A stretch of DNA of 64,000 nt from Arenimonas terrae (GTDB lineage: Bacteria > Pseudomonadota > Gammaproteobacteria > Xanthomonadales > Xanthomonadaceae): positions 407,837-471,836 of the forward strand of contig NZ_SMDR01000003.1 in the NCBI RefSeq assembly GCF_006265115.1. The letters run 5' to 3'. Below are positions 8,419 through 16,354 of the stretch, piece by piece; the stretch's first letter is position 1; each line of letters starts with the position of its first letter. Position numbers and translations under genes: made by a program. The notes below the pieces were generated by a model. That model was not told the DNA's origin. It saw only the letters and a program-made list of their open reading frames with translations, and made no database searches.

Positions 8419-8860
8419 AAGGGTCGCCGGGGCGTTTTGGGAAGACGACCAGGATCACCAGGTCCTCGTCGCCCAGCTGGCGCAAGCCGTGGCTGTCGCC
8501 GTCGCGGGTGAGGATGGCGTCGCCCGGGCCGACTTCGCTCACCTCGCCCTCGAGCGTCAGCTCGCCGCGGCCGCTGAGCACGTAGTAGATCTCGTCCTTG
8601 TCGTTGGTGTGCAGGCCGATGGTGGCGCCCTTGTGAAGGGCGCGCTTGCGGAACACCACGCGGAAATCCTCGGCGTCGTCGAAGAACGGATAGGCGGTGC
8701 TGGTGCCCTCGCCGTCGTGCGGCCCGGGCTGGCGCACCGCGAGCCCGGCTTCGTTCTGGACGTGGGAGTCGCGGCGCTTCCCGCCCCCGTCAGCCGCGTC
8801 GCCGGCCGCCGCGAAAGATGCCAGCAACAGCGCGCACCACGTAATGTTTGCCCGACCCAT
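8417..8860 (-). CDS. Secreted cupin-domain protein
   Basis: 147 residues. The start at 8860 (MGRANITWCALLLASFAAAGDAADG) has GGGAG about 9 bases upstream and gives a clear signal peptide, so the protein is probably periplasmic. The rest is one cupin barrel: GLHTNDKDEIYYVLSGRG (motif 1, with H and E as possible metal ligands), then GPGDAILTRDGDSHGLRQ (motif 2). Its substrate is unknown. KdgF, which linearises unsaturated uronates, is also a small cupin, and this gene faces kduD. However, the signal peptide and opposite strand argue against treating it simply as KdgF. Confidence 0.75.
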   Translation of the reverse strand: MGRANITWCALLLASFAAAGDAADGGGKRRDSHVQNEAGLAVRQPGPHDGEGTSTAYPFFDDAEDFRVVFRKRALHKGATIGLHTNDKDEIYYVLSGRGELTLEGEVSEVGPGDAILTRDGDSHGLRQLGDEDLVILVVFPKRPGDP

Positions 8861-8979
8861 CCCGAATTCTCCCTGCGGACTGTTGGCAGCTTGCGCCGGG
8901 CACGCACCGGGCGGCAAGCTGCCGTTCCCGGCCGCGGCGACTGTCCGCGCCTTGTCCCGCCGCTTCTTCCAGGATGTCC

Positions 8980-10797
8980 ATGGACACGCAGCAGATCCTG
9001 TTCCTGATCATCCTCGCCGGCGCCCTGGTGCTGTTCATCAGCGAAAAGCTGCGGGTGGACGTCACCGCGATGCTGACCCTGATGGCGCTCACGCTCACCG
9101 GCATCCTCGACGGCAAGGAGGCGCTGTCGGGCTTCAGCAGCGAGCCGGCGATCATCGTCGCGGCGGTGTTCGTGCTGTCGGCGGGGCTGGCCGCCACCGG
9201 CGTCACCGACCGCATCGGCGCGCTGATCGGGCGGGCGGCCGGCGGCAGCGAATGGCGGGCGATCGCCATCACCATTCCGGCCGTCGCCGCGCTCGCCGCG
9301 GTCTCGCACCACCTGATGGTGACGGCCATGATGCTGCCGATCATGCTGCGGCTGGCGCGCGACAAGTCCATCCCGGCATCGCGGCTGCTGATGCCGATGT
9401 CGCTGGCGGCTTCGCTGGGCACGACGCTGACGCTGTTCAGCGCGCCGGCCTTCCTGCTCGCCGCCGACCTGCTCGAGCGCAATGGCGGCGAAGGCCTGCA
9501 CGTCTTCTCGATCACGCCGATCGGCGCCGCGCTGGTGCTGCTGGGCCTGGTCTACATGCTGCTGGGCCGCTGGGTGCTGCCGCGCCGCACCGGCAACGCC
9601 GGCGAAACCGACTACCTGCGCCTGGACCACTACTACACCGAGCTGCTGATCGAAGACGGCTCGCCCTGGGTCGGCAAGCCCTATGCCGAGTTCCAGAAGG
9701 CCTTCGTCGACCGCCTGGCGGTGGTGGACTGGCTGCGCCAGGGCATGCGCCGCCGCCGCCGCGCCGGCGACGAACCGCTGCTGGCCGGCGACGTGCTGCT
9801 GGTGCGCACCTCGCCCGACGAGATCGCCTCGATCAAGAACGAGCCCGGCGTCGCCCTGCATTCGGTCGCCAAGTACGGCGAGTCCGGCGGCGACGAGGGC
9901 AAGTCCGAACTTCTGGGCGAAGAGCAGATCGTGCAGGCGGTGGTCGCGCCGGACTCGGAGTTCCTGGGCCGCACCGTCGGCGAGATCGACTTCGTGCGCA
10001 CGCTGGGCGTGGTGGTGGTCGGGCTGTGGCGCCGCGACGGCTGGCTGCGCGACGAGGTGTCGCAGGTCGTACTTCGCGAGGGCGACCTGCTGGTGCTCTG
10101 GGGCCGGCAGCAGACGCTGTCGGAGCTGTCGGCGCACCGCGGCTTCCTGATGCTGATGCCGTTCACCGCCGCCGGCCGGCAGCGCACGCGGGCGCCGCTG
10201 GCCCTGGGCATCATGGCGATGTCGATCGTCGCCGCCGCCACCGAGATCCTGCCGGCGCAGATCGCCTTCCTGGCCGGCGCGGTGGCGATGGTGCTCACCC
10301 GCTGCGTGGACATCGAAGACGCCTACCGCAACGTCGAGGTGCGCATCTTCGTGATGATCGCCGGCGTCATTCCCCTCGGCGTGGCGATGCAGAAGACCGG
10401 CACCGCCCAGCTGTTCGCCGACCAGCTGCTGCGTTTCGCCGCCGACTGGCCGGCGCTGACGGTGCTGCTGGTGATGTTCTGGGCGGCCGCGCTGCTCACG
10501 CAGATCCTGTCCGACGCCGCCACCACGGTGCTGCTGGCGCCGGTGGCGTTTTCGGTGGCAACCGCGCTGGGCCTTCCGCCGGAACCGTTCGTGGTGTGCA
10601 CGGCGCTGGGCGCGGTCGCGTCCTTCCTGACGCCGATCGGCCACCACGGCAACCTGCTGATCCTCAACCCGGGCCGCTATACCTTCGGCGACTTCCTGCG
10701 CATCGGCGTGCCGCTGACGGTGCTGATCAGCGCGGTGAGCGCCTGGATGGCGCGCTGGCTCTGGCTGGACGGGCCCCTGCTGCCGTTCGGCGGCTGA
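8980..10797 (+). CDS. SLC13-family (divalent anion:sodium symporter-like) permease with RCK_C domains
   Basis: 605 residues. Two blocks of membrane helices (about 1-205 and 395-605) flank a soluble middle of about 200 residues containing two TrkA-C (RCK_C) repeats, recognisable at DYLRLDHYYTELLIEDGSPWVG and EQIVQAVVAPDSEFLGRTVGEI. The second block has SDAATTVLLAPVAFSVA and LTPIGHHGNLLILNPGRY, both typical of this family. It probably carries sulfate, a dicarboxylate or another anion with sodium. The substrate cannot be read from sequence. The ATG at 8980 has AGGA 5 bases before it; ATG 8974 is the alternative. Confidence 0.82.
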   Translation: MDTQQILFLIILAGALVLFISEKLRVDVTAMLTLMALTLTGILDGKEALSGFSSEPAIIVAAVFVLSAGLAATGVTDRIGALIGRAAGGSEWRAIAITIPAVAALAAVSHHLMVTAMMLPIMLRLARDKSIPASRLLMPMSLAASLGTTLTLFSAPAFLLAADLLERNGGEGLHVFSITPIGAALVLLGLVYMLLGRWVLPRRTGNAGETDYLRLDHYYTELLIEDGSPWVGKPYAEFQKAFVDRLAVVDWLRQGMRRRRRAGDEPLLAGDVLLVRTSPDEIASIKNEPGVALHSVAKYGESGGDEGKSELLGEEQIVQAVVAPDSEFLGRTVGEIDFVRTLGVVVVGLWRRDGWLRDEVSQVVLREGDLLVLWGRQQTLSELSAHRGFLMLMPFTAAGRQRTRAPLALGIMAMSIVAAATEILPAQIAFLAGAVAMVLTRCVDIEDAYRNVEVRIFVMIAGVIPLGVAMQKTGTAQLFADQLLRFAADWPALTVLLVMFWAAALLTQILSDAATTVLLAPVAFSVATALGLPPEPFVVCTALGAVASFLTPIGHHGNLLILNPGRYTFGDFLRIGVPLTVLISAVSAWMARWLWLDGPLLPFGG

Positions 10798-10835
10798 AAA
10801 AACAACCCGCGGTTGCGTTTCGCGCAATCGCGGGT
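10797..10835 (-). terminator. Rho-independent terminator (minus strand)
   Basis: ACCCGCGGTTGCG (10805-10817) pairs with CGCAATCGCGGGT (10823-10835), 12 of 13 positions. Read on the minus strand the stem is followed by TTGTTTTTT. It would end transcription from the Crp/Fnr gene whose stop is at 10998. There is no T-run on the plus side for the permease gene. Confidence 0.65.
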
Positions 10836-10972
10836 CGGGCCCGGGTCCGCGCCCCGGCGAACAGCGCCGCCGAAGCGGTACCACCGGTACAGGCTCGCGC
10901 GGGGGGAGAGAGAAGACCGCGAACCCGGAGCTATCAGCCGGTGGGAGCATGCGCCGCGGGCGGGGGCCCGTC

Positions 10973-10995
10973 TGTTCGACAGCGCACACAGGCCG
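10973..10995 (+). repeat. Copy 1 of a 23-base motif shared with the Crp/Fnr promoter region
   Basis: TGTTCGACAGCGCACACAGG followed by CCG occurs here and again exactly at 12638-12660. Counting the preceding CGTM the match is 27 bases with one difference. The first 16 bases read TGT-N10-ACA, the spacing seen in Crp/Fnr-class sites. This copy lies 2 bases beyond the stop of the first Crp/Fnr gene, in a 200-base gap that otherwise holds only the terminator hairpin at 10797-10835. Confidence 0.6.
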
Positions 10996-10997
10996 GA

Positions 10998-11696
10998 TCA
11001 GGGAAACTGTTCGGCGTACTCCCGGCGGACTTCGGCGTAGCAGGCGCAGCTCGCCGCTTCCAGGCCGGTGCGGTCCAGGACGCGGATCTCGCCACGCCGA
11101 TAGTGGATCAGGCCACGGTCCTGCAGTCCGCCGGCGGCGATGGTGACGGCGCTGCGGCGCACGCCCAGCATGTCGGCCAGGAACTGGTGGGTCAGGTGAA
11201 TGCTTTCCCCGCCGGCGCGGTCGTCGCTCATCAGCAGCCAGCGCGCCAGCCGCTGTTCGACCGCGTGGAAGCGCGTGCACGCGGCCGTCTGCGCCAGCTG
11301 GCGCTGGGTGACGTAGAGGTAGCGGCGCAGGCTCGCCTGCAGGGCTGGACTTTCACGCAGCAGCCGCTGGAAGGGCCGGACCGCGAAGCTCAGCGCCTGG
11401 CCGATTCCCTGGACCACCGCCTGCAGCGGCGCCTGGTCCACGCCCAGGGCAAGCGACGCGCCCAGTGCGCCCTCGCTGCCAATCAGGCCCATTTCCATGG
11501 GCGGGTGCCCGGGCACCGACACCACCAGGGAAATGAACCCGCTGAGCGGGAAGTAGACGCGCCGGTGCGGTTCGCCGGCCATGCAAAGCGTGTCGCCGAA
11601 GGCGAGCGGCAAGCGTTTTGCAAAGGGCATCAGGTTGTCGCGTTCGCGTCGCGGCAGGTCGGCGATCAGGCGGTTTTTCAGCGGGCTGGGCAACAA
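10998..11696 (-). CDS. Crp/Fnr-family transcriptional regulator (first of a tandem pair)
   Basis: About 232 residues. The N-terminal half is a cyclic-nucleotide-binding-like beta roll (LAFGDTLCMAGEPHRRVYFPLSGFISL). A long dimer helix with RWLLMSDD and a winged helix (THQFLADMLGVRRSAVTIAAGGLQDRGLIHYRRGEIRVLDR) follow. No in-frame ATG sits near the alignment start. A TTG at 11696 has AAGGG about 8 bases upstream and is preferred, with TTG 11693 as alternative. The roll has no clear cAMP phosphate-binding motif and no N-terminal cysteine cluster, so the signal is unknown. It resembles the next gene throughout, suggesting duplication. Confidence 0.83.
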   Translation of the reverse strand: MLPSPLKNRLIADLPRRERDNLMPFAKRLPLAFGDTLCMAGEPHRRVYFPLSGFISLVVSVPGHPPMEMGLIGSEGALGASLALGVDQAPLQAVVQGIGQALSFAVRPFQRLLRESPALQASLRRYLYVTQRQLAQTAACTRFHAVEQRLARWLLMSDDRAGGESIHLTHQFLADMLGVRRSAVTIAAGGLQDRGLIHYRRGEIRVLDRTGLEAASCACYAEVRREYAEQFP

Positions 11697-11833
11697 GTCT
11701 GTTTCCCTTGCAGCAGCGTCGGGGCCGGGGTGGCGGGACGCGATGCTGCCCGCGTCCTTGCGGGGACTGTGGGCGATGCCGCGGTGGGCTGTCGGTTCGC
11801 TGCGCCACGTTGCAGTGGCGGCGACGTGCGGAA

Positions 11834-12571
11834 TCACAGCGGCTGACGCGTGGCGATATAGGGCAGAAGCCGGTCGGTCTCGCGCTTCACCACGGCATAA
11901 CACTCGCAGCTGAGGCGCTCTAGCCCCTTGCGGTCGAGCACCGTGATATGACCGCGACTGTATTCGATGATGCCCAGGCGCTGCAGCTTGCCGGCGGCGT
12001 CGGTGACGCCCTCGCGGCGCACGCCCAGCATGTTGGCGATCAGCTCCTGGGTCATCGTGAGCTTGTTGCTGGGCAGCCGGTCGAGCGACAGCAGCAGCCA
12101 GCGGCACAGCTGCTGGTCGATGGAGTGGTGGCGGTTGCAGACCGCCGTCTGCGCCATCTGGGTGATCAGGGCCTGTGTGTAGCGCAGGATCAGATGCAGC
12201 AGTTCGCCATGGCGGTTGAACTCGTCCTTCAGGCGCTGTCCCAGCAGGCGGTAGGCGTAACCGCCGCTCTGCACCAGGGCGCGGCTGGACGTGCTTTCGC
12301 CGCCCATGAACACCGCGACGCCGATCAGGCCTTCGTTGCCCACCACCGAGATCTCGGCCGAGGCGCCGCTTTCCATCACGTAGAGCAGCGACACGATCGA
12401 GTCCACGGGGAAGAACACGTGGCGCAGGCTGTCGCCGGACTCGTACAGCACCTCGCCCAGCGGCAGCGCGATCAACTCGAGGTGCGGGTACAGGCGATCC
12501 TGCACTTCCAGCGGCAGGGCGGCCAGCAGGTGGTTGTGCTGGGGGATGAAACGGGACGACGGATCGGTCAC
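11834..12571 (-). CDS. Crp/Fnr-family transcriptional regulator (second of a tandem pair)
   Basis: 245 residues starting at GTG 12571 (MTDPSSRFIPQHNHLLAALP), with GGAG 7 bases upstream. Domain order matches its neighbour: a cNMP-like roll (GEVLYESGDSLRHVFFPVDSIVSLL), a dimer helix with CRWLLLSLDRLPSN, and a winged helix (TQELIANMLGVRREGVTDAAGKLQRLGIIEYSRGHITVLDRKGLE). It probably binds the repeated TGT-N10-ACA motif, one copy of which lies 67-89 bases upstream of its own start, allowing autoregulation. It is transcribed away from the DUF3309 gene across that motif. Confidence 0.83.
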   Translation of the reverse strand: MTDPSSRFIPQHNHLLAALPLEVQDRLYPHLELIALPLGEVLYESGDSLRHVFFPVDSIVSLLYVMESGASAEISVVGNEGLIGVAVFMGGESTSSRALVQSGGYAYRLLGQRLKDEFNRHGELLHLILRYTQALITQMAQTAVCNRHHSIDQQLCRWLLLSLDRLPSNKLTMTQELIANMLGVRREGVTDAAGKLQRLGIIEYSRGHITVLDRKGLERLSCECYAVVKRETDRLLPYIATRQPL

Positions 12572-12637
12572 GGCGGGCTCCAGGATGCTGCGGGATTCGC
12601 CCGTATCCGCAGCATACGCCTGGGCGCGCCGGACGTA

Positions 12638-12688
12638 TGTTCGACAGCGCACACAGGCCGCCCGGACGCACTGTGTGCGGCGGCGAAC
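12638..12688. promoter_or_regulatory. Imperfect palindrome with motif copy 2 between divergent Crp/Fnr and DUF3309 genes
   Basis: The left arm GTTCGACAGCGCACACAG (12639-12656) and right arm CTGTGTGCGGCGGCGAAC (12671-12688) are complementary at 15 of 18 positions around a 14-base loop. The left arm belongs to the 23-base repeat also found at 10973. Two oppositely oriented copies of one binding motif in a divergent promoter gap would let one regulator control both genes. The Crp/Fnr pair next door is the obvious candidate. Confidence 0.55.
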
Positions 12689-12770
12689 GGAAAGCCGCGG
12701 GCCGCACGCCCATGCTGGGTTCCGGCTCTGCTCCGCCAGCCGGCGGCGCAACGCCGCCGGAGACATCACC

Positions 12771-12929
12771 ATGAGCGTCGGCACCATCCTTCTAGTCATC
12801 CTGATCCTGCTGCTGGTGGGCGCCCTGCCCAGCTGGCCGCACAGCCGGAACTGGGGCTACGGCCCGACCGGCGGCCTCGGCCTGGTCGTGGTGATCGTCG
12901 TCATCCTGCTGTTGTTGGGAAAGCTCTAG
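12771..12929 (+). CDS. DUF3309 small membrane protein
   Basis: 52 residues, MSVGTILLVILILLLVGALP then SWPHSRNWGYGPTGGLG and a second hydrophobic stretch ending LLLLGKL. The central SWPHSRNWGYGPTGG segment is diagnostic of DUF3309, a family of two-helix inner-membrane peptides found widely in Proteobacteria. Its function is unknown. It shares the upstream gap with a Crp/Fnr regulator and so may answer to it. CCGGAGACATCACC before the ATG supplies the SD. Confidence 0.85.
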   Translation: MSVGTILLVILILLLVGALPSWPHSRNWGYGPTGGLGLVVVIVVILLLLGKL

Positions 12930-12935
12930 GCCCGA

Positions 12936-14021
12936 TCAGAACAGCTCGGCCTGCGGCGAACGCGGGCGCGGCGGCATGAAGCGCGAGCAGTCCAGCGGCT
13001 TGGACCGCCATTCCGAGTAGCCCAGCCTGCGCCAGGCCAGCTTGAAGCGCGACTCCACGAGCTGCGCCCAGGCGCCGGTGCCGCGCTGGCGCTGGCCGAA
13101 CGTGGCGTCGTAGTCGCGGCCGCCGCGGCTCTGCCGCACCAGGCTCATCACGTGCCCGGCGCGTTCGGGCACGTGCGCGTCGAGCCAGTCGCGGAAATGC
13201 TGCTTGAGTTCGTGCGGCAGGCGCAGCAGCACGAAGCCGGCGCGGGTGGCGCCGGCCTCGCGCGCGGCCTCGAGCACGGCCTCCAGCTCGTGGTCGTTCA
13301 CCGCCGGGATCACCGGCGCGAACATCACGCCGGTGGGGATGCCGGCTTCGGCCAGCCGGCGGATCGCCGCGATGCGCCGGTGCGGGGCGCTGGCGCGCGG
13401 TTCGAGTTTCGCCGCCAGGTGGTTGTCGAGCGTGGTCACCGACAACGCCGCGCTGACCAGCCCCTCGCGCGCCAGCGGCGCCAGCAGGTCGAGGTCGCGT
13501 TCGATCAGGGCGTTCTTGGTGAGCAGGGTGAAGGGGTGCCGGGTCTCGGCCAGCAGCTCGATGATGTCGCGGGTGATGCGGTAGCGGCGCTCGACCGGCT
13601 GGTAGGGGTCGGTATTGGTGCCCATCGCGATCGGTGCGCAGCGGTAGGACGGTTTGGCCAGTTCGGCGCGCAGCACCTCGGCGGCATTGGTCTTGGCGAA
13701 CAGTTTCGTTTCGAAGTCCAGGCCCGGCGAGAGTTCGAGGTAGCTGTGCGAGGGCCGGGCGAAACAGTAGGAGCAGCCATGCTCGCAGCCGCGGTAGGCG
13801 TTCACCGAACGGTCGAAGGGCAGGTCGGGCGAGTCGTTGCGGCTGAGCACGCTGCGGGCGCGCTCTTCGGTGACGGTGGTGCGCGGGTTCGGGGCCGGTT
13901 CGCCGTCCTGGAACCAGCCGTCGTCTTCGGCCTGGTGCACGGTCCTGGCGTAGCGGCCTGCCGTGTTGGCGACCGCGCCGCGGCCCTTGGTCGCCTTGGA
14001 CGGTGGATTGTCTGACATCAT
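12936..14021 (-). CDS. PA0069-family radical SAM protein (SplB-related)
   Basis: 361 residues. The radical SAM cluster motif C-x3-C-x2-C is seen in YRGCEHGCSYCFARPSHSYL (about residues 78-98). The surrounding NDSPDLPFDRSVNAYRGCEHGC and AIAMGTNTDPYQPVERRYRITR-type stretches mark the PA0069/Rv2578c group, distantly related to spore photoproduct lyase. A role in DNA photodamage or another radical reaction is possible, but the substrate is not known. Two ATG codons in a row (14021 and 14018) are possible starts. It converges with the DUF3309 gene with only 6 bases between. Confidence 0.88.
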   Translation of the reverse strand: MMSDNPPSKATKGRGAVANTAGRYARTVHQAEDDGWFQDGEPAPNPRTTVTEERARSVLSRNDSPDLPFDRSVNAYRGCEHGCSYCFARPSHSYLELSPGLDFETKLFAKTNAAEVLRAELAKPSYRCAPIAMGTNTDPYQPVERRYRITRDIIELLAETRHPFTLLTKNALIERDLDLLAPLAREGLVSAALSVTTLDNHLAAKLEPRASAPHRRIAAIRRLAEAGIPTGVMFAPVIPAVNDHELEAVLEAAREAGATRAGFVLLRLPHELKQHFRDWLDAHVPERAGHVMSLVRQSRGGRDYDATFGQRQRGTGAWAQLVESRFKLAWRRLGYSEWRSKPLDCSRFMPPRPRSPQAELF

Positions 14022-14075
14022 GACGGCAGCCTACGCCGGTCCGGTCTCCCGGGCTGAGACGCGCAAGGAGAGTGG

Positions 14076-15491
14076 ATGGACTTTCACGACGTCTGGCCCC
14101 AGATCAAGCCCGTGCTGGCCGCGGTATGGATCGCCTACCTGGTGGTGCTGGCGGGCTGGATCGTGCTGCAGAAGCGCGAGCCGATCGCGACCCTGAGCTG
14201 GATCATGTCGCTGGCCCTGCTGCCGGTGCTGGGCCTGATCATCTACCACTTCCTCGGCCCACAGCGGATCAAACGCCAGGCGCTGCGCCGCTCGCGCTCG
14301 CGCGCCGGGCTGAACGCGGCGCTGCCCGCCGGGCTCGCGCCCAGCGCCGACTGCGCCACCGTCGCTCGCCTGGGCCAGTCCAGCACCGGCTACGCGGCCT
14401 CCACCGCCACCCGCGTGGACCTGCTGGTGGACGGCGCCGCGACCTATGGCGCCCTGCTCGAAGCGATCGCCGGCGCGCGCCACCACCTGCACGTCGAGTA
14501 CTACATCTTCGAGCCCGACCGCACCGGCACCCTGCTGCGCGACGCCCTCGTCGAACGCGCGAACGCCGGCGTGCGCGTGCGGCTGCTGCTCGACGCGATC
14601 GGCTCGTCGCGGCTGTCGCGCGCCTTCCTCGCGCCGCTGCTCGCCGCGGGCATCGAACTGGCCTGGTTCCACCCGGCGCGGCTGCGCTGGTTGTGGCGGC
14701 CGCGGGTGAACCTGCGCAACCACCGCAAGCTGGTGGTGGTGGACGGCGTGGTCGCCTTCACCGGCGGCATCAACGTCACCGACGAGGAAAACGAAGCCCT
14801 GGACCCGGCCGCCTTCCACGACCTGCACCTGCGGCTGGAAGGCGAGGTGGTGCGCTGGCTGCAGCTGGCCTTCCTCGAGGACTGGCACTACGCCACCCGC
14901 GTCGCCCTGCGCGACGAGCAGCTCTGGCCGGCCCTGCCGGCCGGCCGCATCCTCGCCCAGGTGCTGCCGGCAGGCCCGGATTCGCCCTGGGAGGCGATCC
15001 ACCGCGTGCAGGTCGAGGCCATCCACCAGGCCAACCGCCGCGTCTGGCTGGTCACGCCCTATTTCGTACCGGGCGAGGCGGCGCGGATGGCGCTGTCGTC
15101 GGCGGCGCTGCGCGGGCTGGACGTACGGGTGATCGTGCCCGAACGCAGCGACTCGCGCATCGTCAGCGCCGCGGCGCGTTCCTACTACGACGAACTGATC
15201 GCCGCCGGCGTGAAGGTGTTCGAGTACGGCCCGCGCATGCTGCACAGCAAGGCCCTGCTCGTGGACGAGGACACCTGCCTGGTGGGCAGCGCCAATTTCG
15301 ACCACCGCAGCTTCCGGCTGAACTTCGAGCTGTGCCTGCTGCTTCACGACGCCGACCTGGCCGGCCGCCTGGAAACCCAGCTCCAGGCCGACCTGGCGCA
15401 GTGCCGGGAGATCCGCGCCGACCGGCCCAAGGCGCCTTTCCTTTCGCGCCTGGGCGAGGCCTGCGCCCGCCTGTTTTCGCCCCTGCTGTGA
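14076..15491 (+). CDS. cls: Cardiolipin synthase (phospholipase D family)
   Basis: 471 residues. Two N-terminal membrane helices (about 9-31 and 41-63, the latter with EPIATLSWIMSL) are followed by two HKD catalytic motifs: NHRKLVVVDGVVAFTGG near residue 216 and HSKALLVDEDTCLVGSANFD near 389. Such enzymes join two phosphatidylglycerols into cardiolipin at the inner membrane. AAGGAG lies 5 bases before the ATG. Length and two-helix anchor match ClsA-type proteins better than ClsB or ClsC. Confidence 0.9.
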   Translation: MDFHDVWPQIKPVLAAVWIAYLVVLAGWIVLQKREPIATLSWIMSLALLPVLGLIIYHFLGPQRIKRQALRRSRSRAGLNAALPAGLAPSADCATVARLGQSSTGYAASTATRVDLLVDGAATYGALLEAIAGARHHLHVEYYIFEPDRTGTLLRDALVERANAGVRVRLLLDAIGSSRLSRAFLAPLLAAGIELAWFHPARLRWLWRPRVNLRNHRKLVVVDGVVAFTGGINVTDEENEALDPAAFHDLHLRLEGEVVRWLQLAFLEDWHYATRVALRDEQLWPALPAGRILAQVLPAGPDSPWEAIHRVQVEAIHQANRRVWLVTPYFVPGEAARMALSSAALRGLDVRVIVPERSDSRIVSAAARSYYDELIAAGVKVFEYGPRMLHSKALLVDEDTCLVGSANFDHRSFRLNFELCLLLHDADLAGRLETQLQADLAQCREIRADRPKAPFLSRLGEACARLFSPLL

Positions 15492-15562
15492 ACCGGCGGG
15501 GGGCTAGCCGCGACCGGGCCGGCTTGGGCTAAACTCCCGGCAAAATCCCCCCGAGGTGTCCC

Positions 15563-15823
15563 ATGCATTGGCTCTACCTTCTGGCGTCGCTGGTCTGCCT
15601 GGGCCTGGCCATGGTCCGCAGCATGCCCTCGATCGGGGTGCTGTTTTTCCTGGCCTGTTCGCTGGGCCTGATGGTCGCGTGGATCCTGGGCTGGATGTCG
15701 TCGCGCATCTCCAGCAATACGCGCGACATCGGCCACATCATGAGCCCCGAGGAATTGCGGCAGCTGCGCGAGCGCGCGGAAGCCAACCGCCGCGCACGCG
15801 CGCAGGGCGACAGCGCGCCCTGA
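15563..15823 (+). CDS. Small conserved-looking membrane protein of unknown function
   Basis: 86 residues. Two hydrophobic helices (about 3-19 and 23-46) are followed by a charged tail with SRISSNTRDIGHIMSPEELRQLRERAE, probably a cytoplasmic helix. A GAGGTG SD lies 7 bases before the ATG, and a TAAACT box is about 30 bases upstream. I do not recognise the family. Start signals, codon use like its neighbours and a well-formed membrane topology make it a real gene. Confidence 0.7.
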   Translation: MHWLYLLASLVCLGLAMVRSMPSIGVLFFLACSLGLMVAWILGWMSSRISSNTRDIGHIMSPEELRQLRERAEANRRARAQGDSAP

Positions 15824-15899
15824 GCGGCGTGGTAGCCTGAGTCCGGTCGCGGCGCTCCCGCGCCGGGCCGGACAAAAAAATCAATCCGGGGAGGAACCC

Positions 15900-16145
15900 A
15901 TGCACCTGCTCATTTTCCTGCTCATCGGCGCACTGGCCGGCTGGTTGGCCGGCGTGGTGATGAAGGGCCGCGGTTTCGGCGTGGTCATCAACATGGTCGT
16001 CGGCGTGATCGGCGCGTTTTTCGGCGGCTGGCTGCTGCCGCGCCTGGGCATCGGCTTCGGCGGCGGCGACGTCGGCCTGTTCATCACGGCCTTCATCGGC
16101 GCGGTGATCCTGCTGGCGATCATCGGGCTGATCAAGAAAGCCTGA
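15900..16145 (+). CDS. GlsB/YeaQ/YmgE-family stress response membrane protein
   Basis: 81 residues with three glycine-rich membrane helices, including GALAGWLAGVVMKGRGFGVVINMVVGVIGAFFGGWLL, the transglycosylase-associated family signature. Members are small inner-membrane proteins induced by general or acid stress, with no known enzyme activity despite the family name. The gene has a strong GGGGAGGAA SD and a terminator right after its stop, so it is a single-gene unit. Confidence 0.9.
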   Translation: MHLLIFLLIGALAGWLAGVVMKGRGFGVVINMVVGVIGAFFGGWLLPRLGIGFGGGDVGLFITAFIGAVILLAIIGLIKKA

Positions 16146-16166
16146 GCGCACGGCAAGCCCGATCCG

Positions 16167-16195
16167 AACGGCGGCTTCGGCCGCCGTTTCCTTTT
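16167..16195 (+). terminator. Rho-independent terminator after the GlsB-type gene
   Basis: AACGGCGGC, a TTCG tetraloop and GCCGCCGTT form a perfect 9-base-pair stem followed by TCCTTTT. It stands 21 bases after the stop codon of the plus-strand gene. Confidence 0.8.
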
Positions 16196-16201
16196 CCGGC
16201 G

Positions 16202-16354
16202 TCAGCGCGGCGTGCCGCGGCGGCAGGCGTCGGAGCAGTAGACCACCCGGTCCCAGTCGCGCTCCCACTTTTTCCGCCATTGGAACGGGCGCTGGCAGAC
16301 CGGGCAGGTCTTCTCGGGCCGGGGCTGGCGCGGGTCGCGGCGCTCAGCCGCCAT
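16202..16354 (-). CDS. DUF2256 zinc-ribbon-like small protein
   Basis: 50 residues from the ATG at 16354, [20 protein letters not shown]. The core [20 protein letters not shown] followed by [10 protein letters not shown] is the DUF2256 signature: four cysteines in C-x2-C and C-x3-C pairs, probably a zinc knuckle. The function is unknown. Its first 11 bases overlap the end of the diguanylate cyclase gene, so it is likely the last gene of that message. A longer frame exists upstream, but the family begins about here. Confidence 0.8.
   Translation of the reverse strand: MAAERRDPRQPRPEKTCPVCQRPFQWRKKWERDWDRVVYCSDACRRGTPR

Noticed and set aside
10813..11040. Short plus-strand ORF in the gap after the SLC13 gene
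   Set aside because: No SD, arginine-rich without pattern, and it runs over the terminator hairpin and into the Crp/Fnr gene.
8557..11846. Very long open frames antisense or out of frame to the SLC13 permease and Crp/Fnr genes
   Set aside because: In DNA this rich in G and C, stop codons are rare in shadow frames. The products are low-complexity Arg/Ala/Gly/His strings with no family motif, while the overlapped genes have clear families.
15846..15883. Hairpin GTCCGG...CCGGAC before the GlsB-type gene
   Set aside because: The stem is followed by A residues, not T, on the plus strand, and the T-run precedes it on the minus strand. It cannot be read as an intrinsic terminator in either direction.
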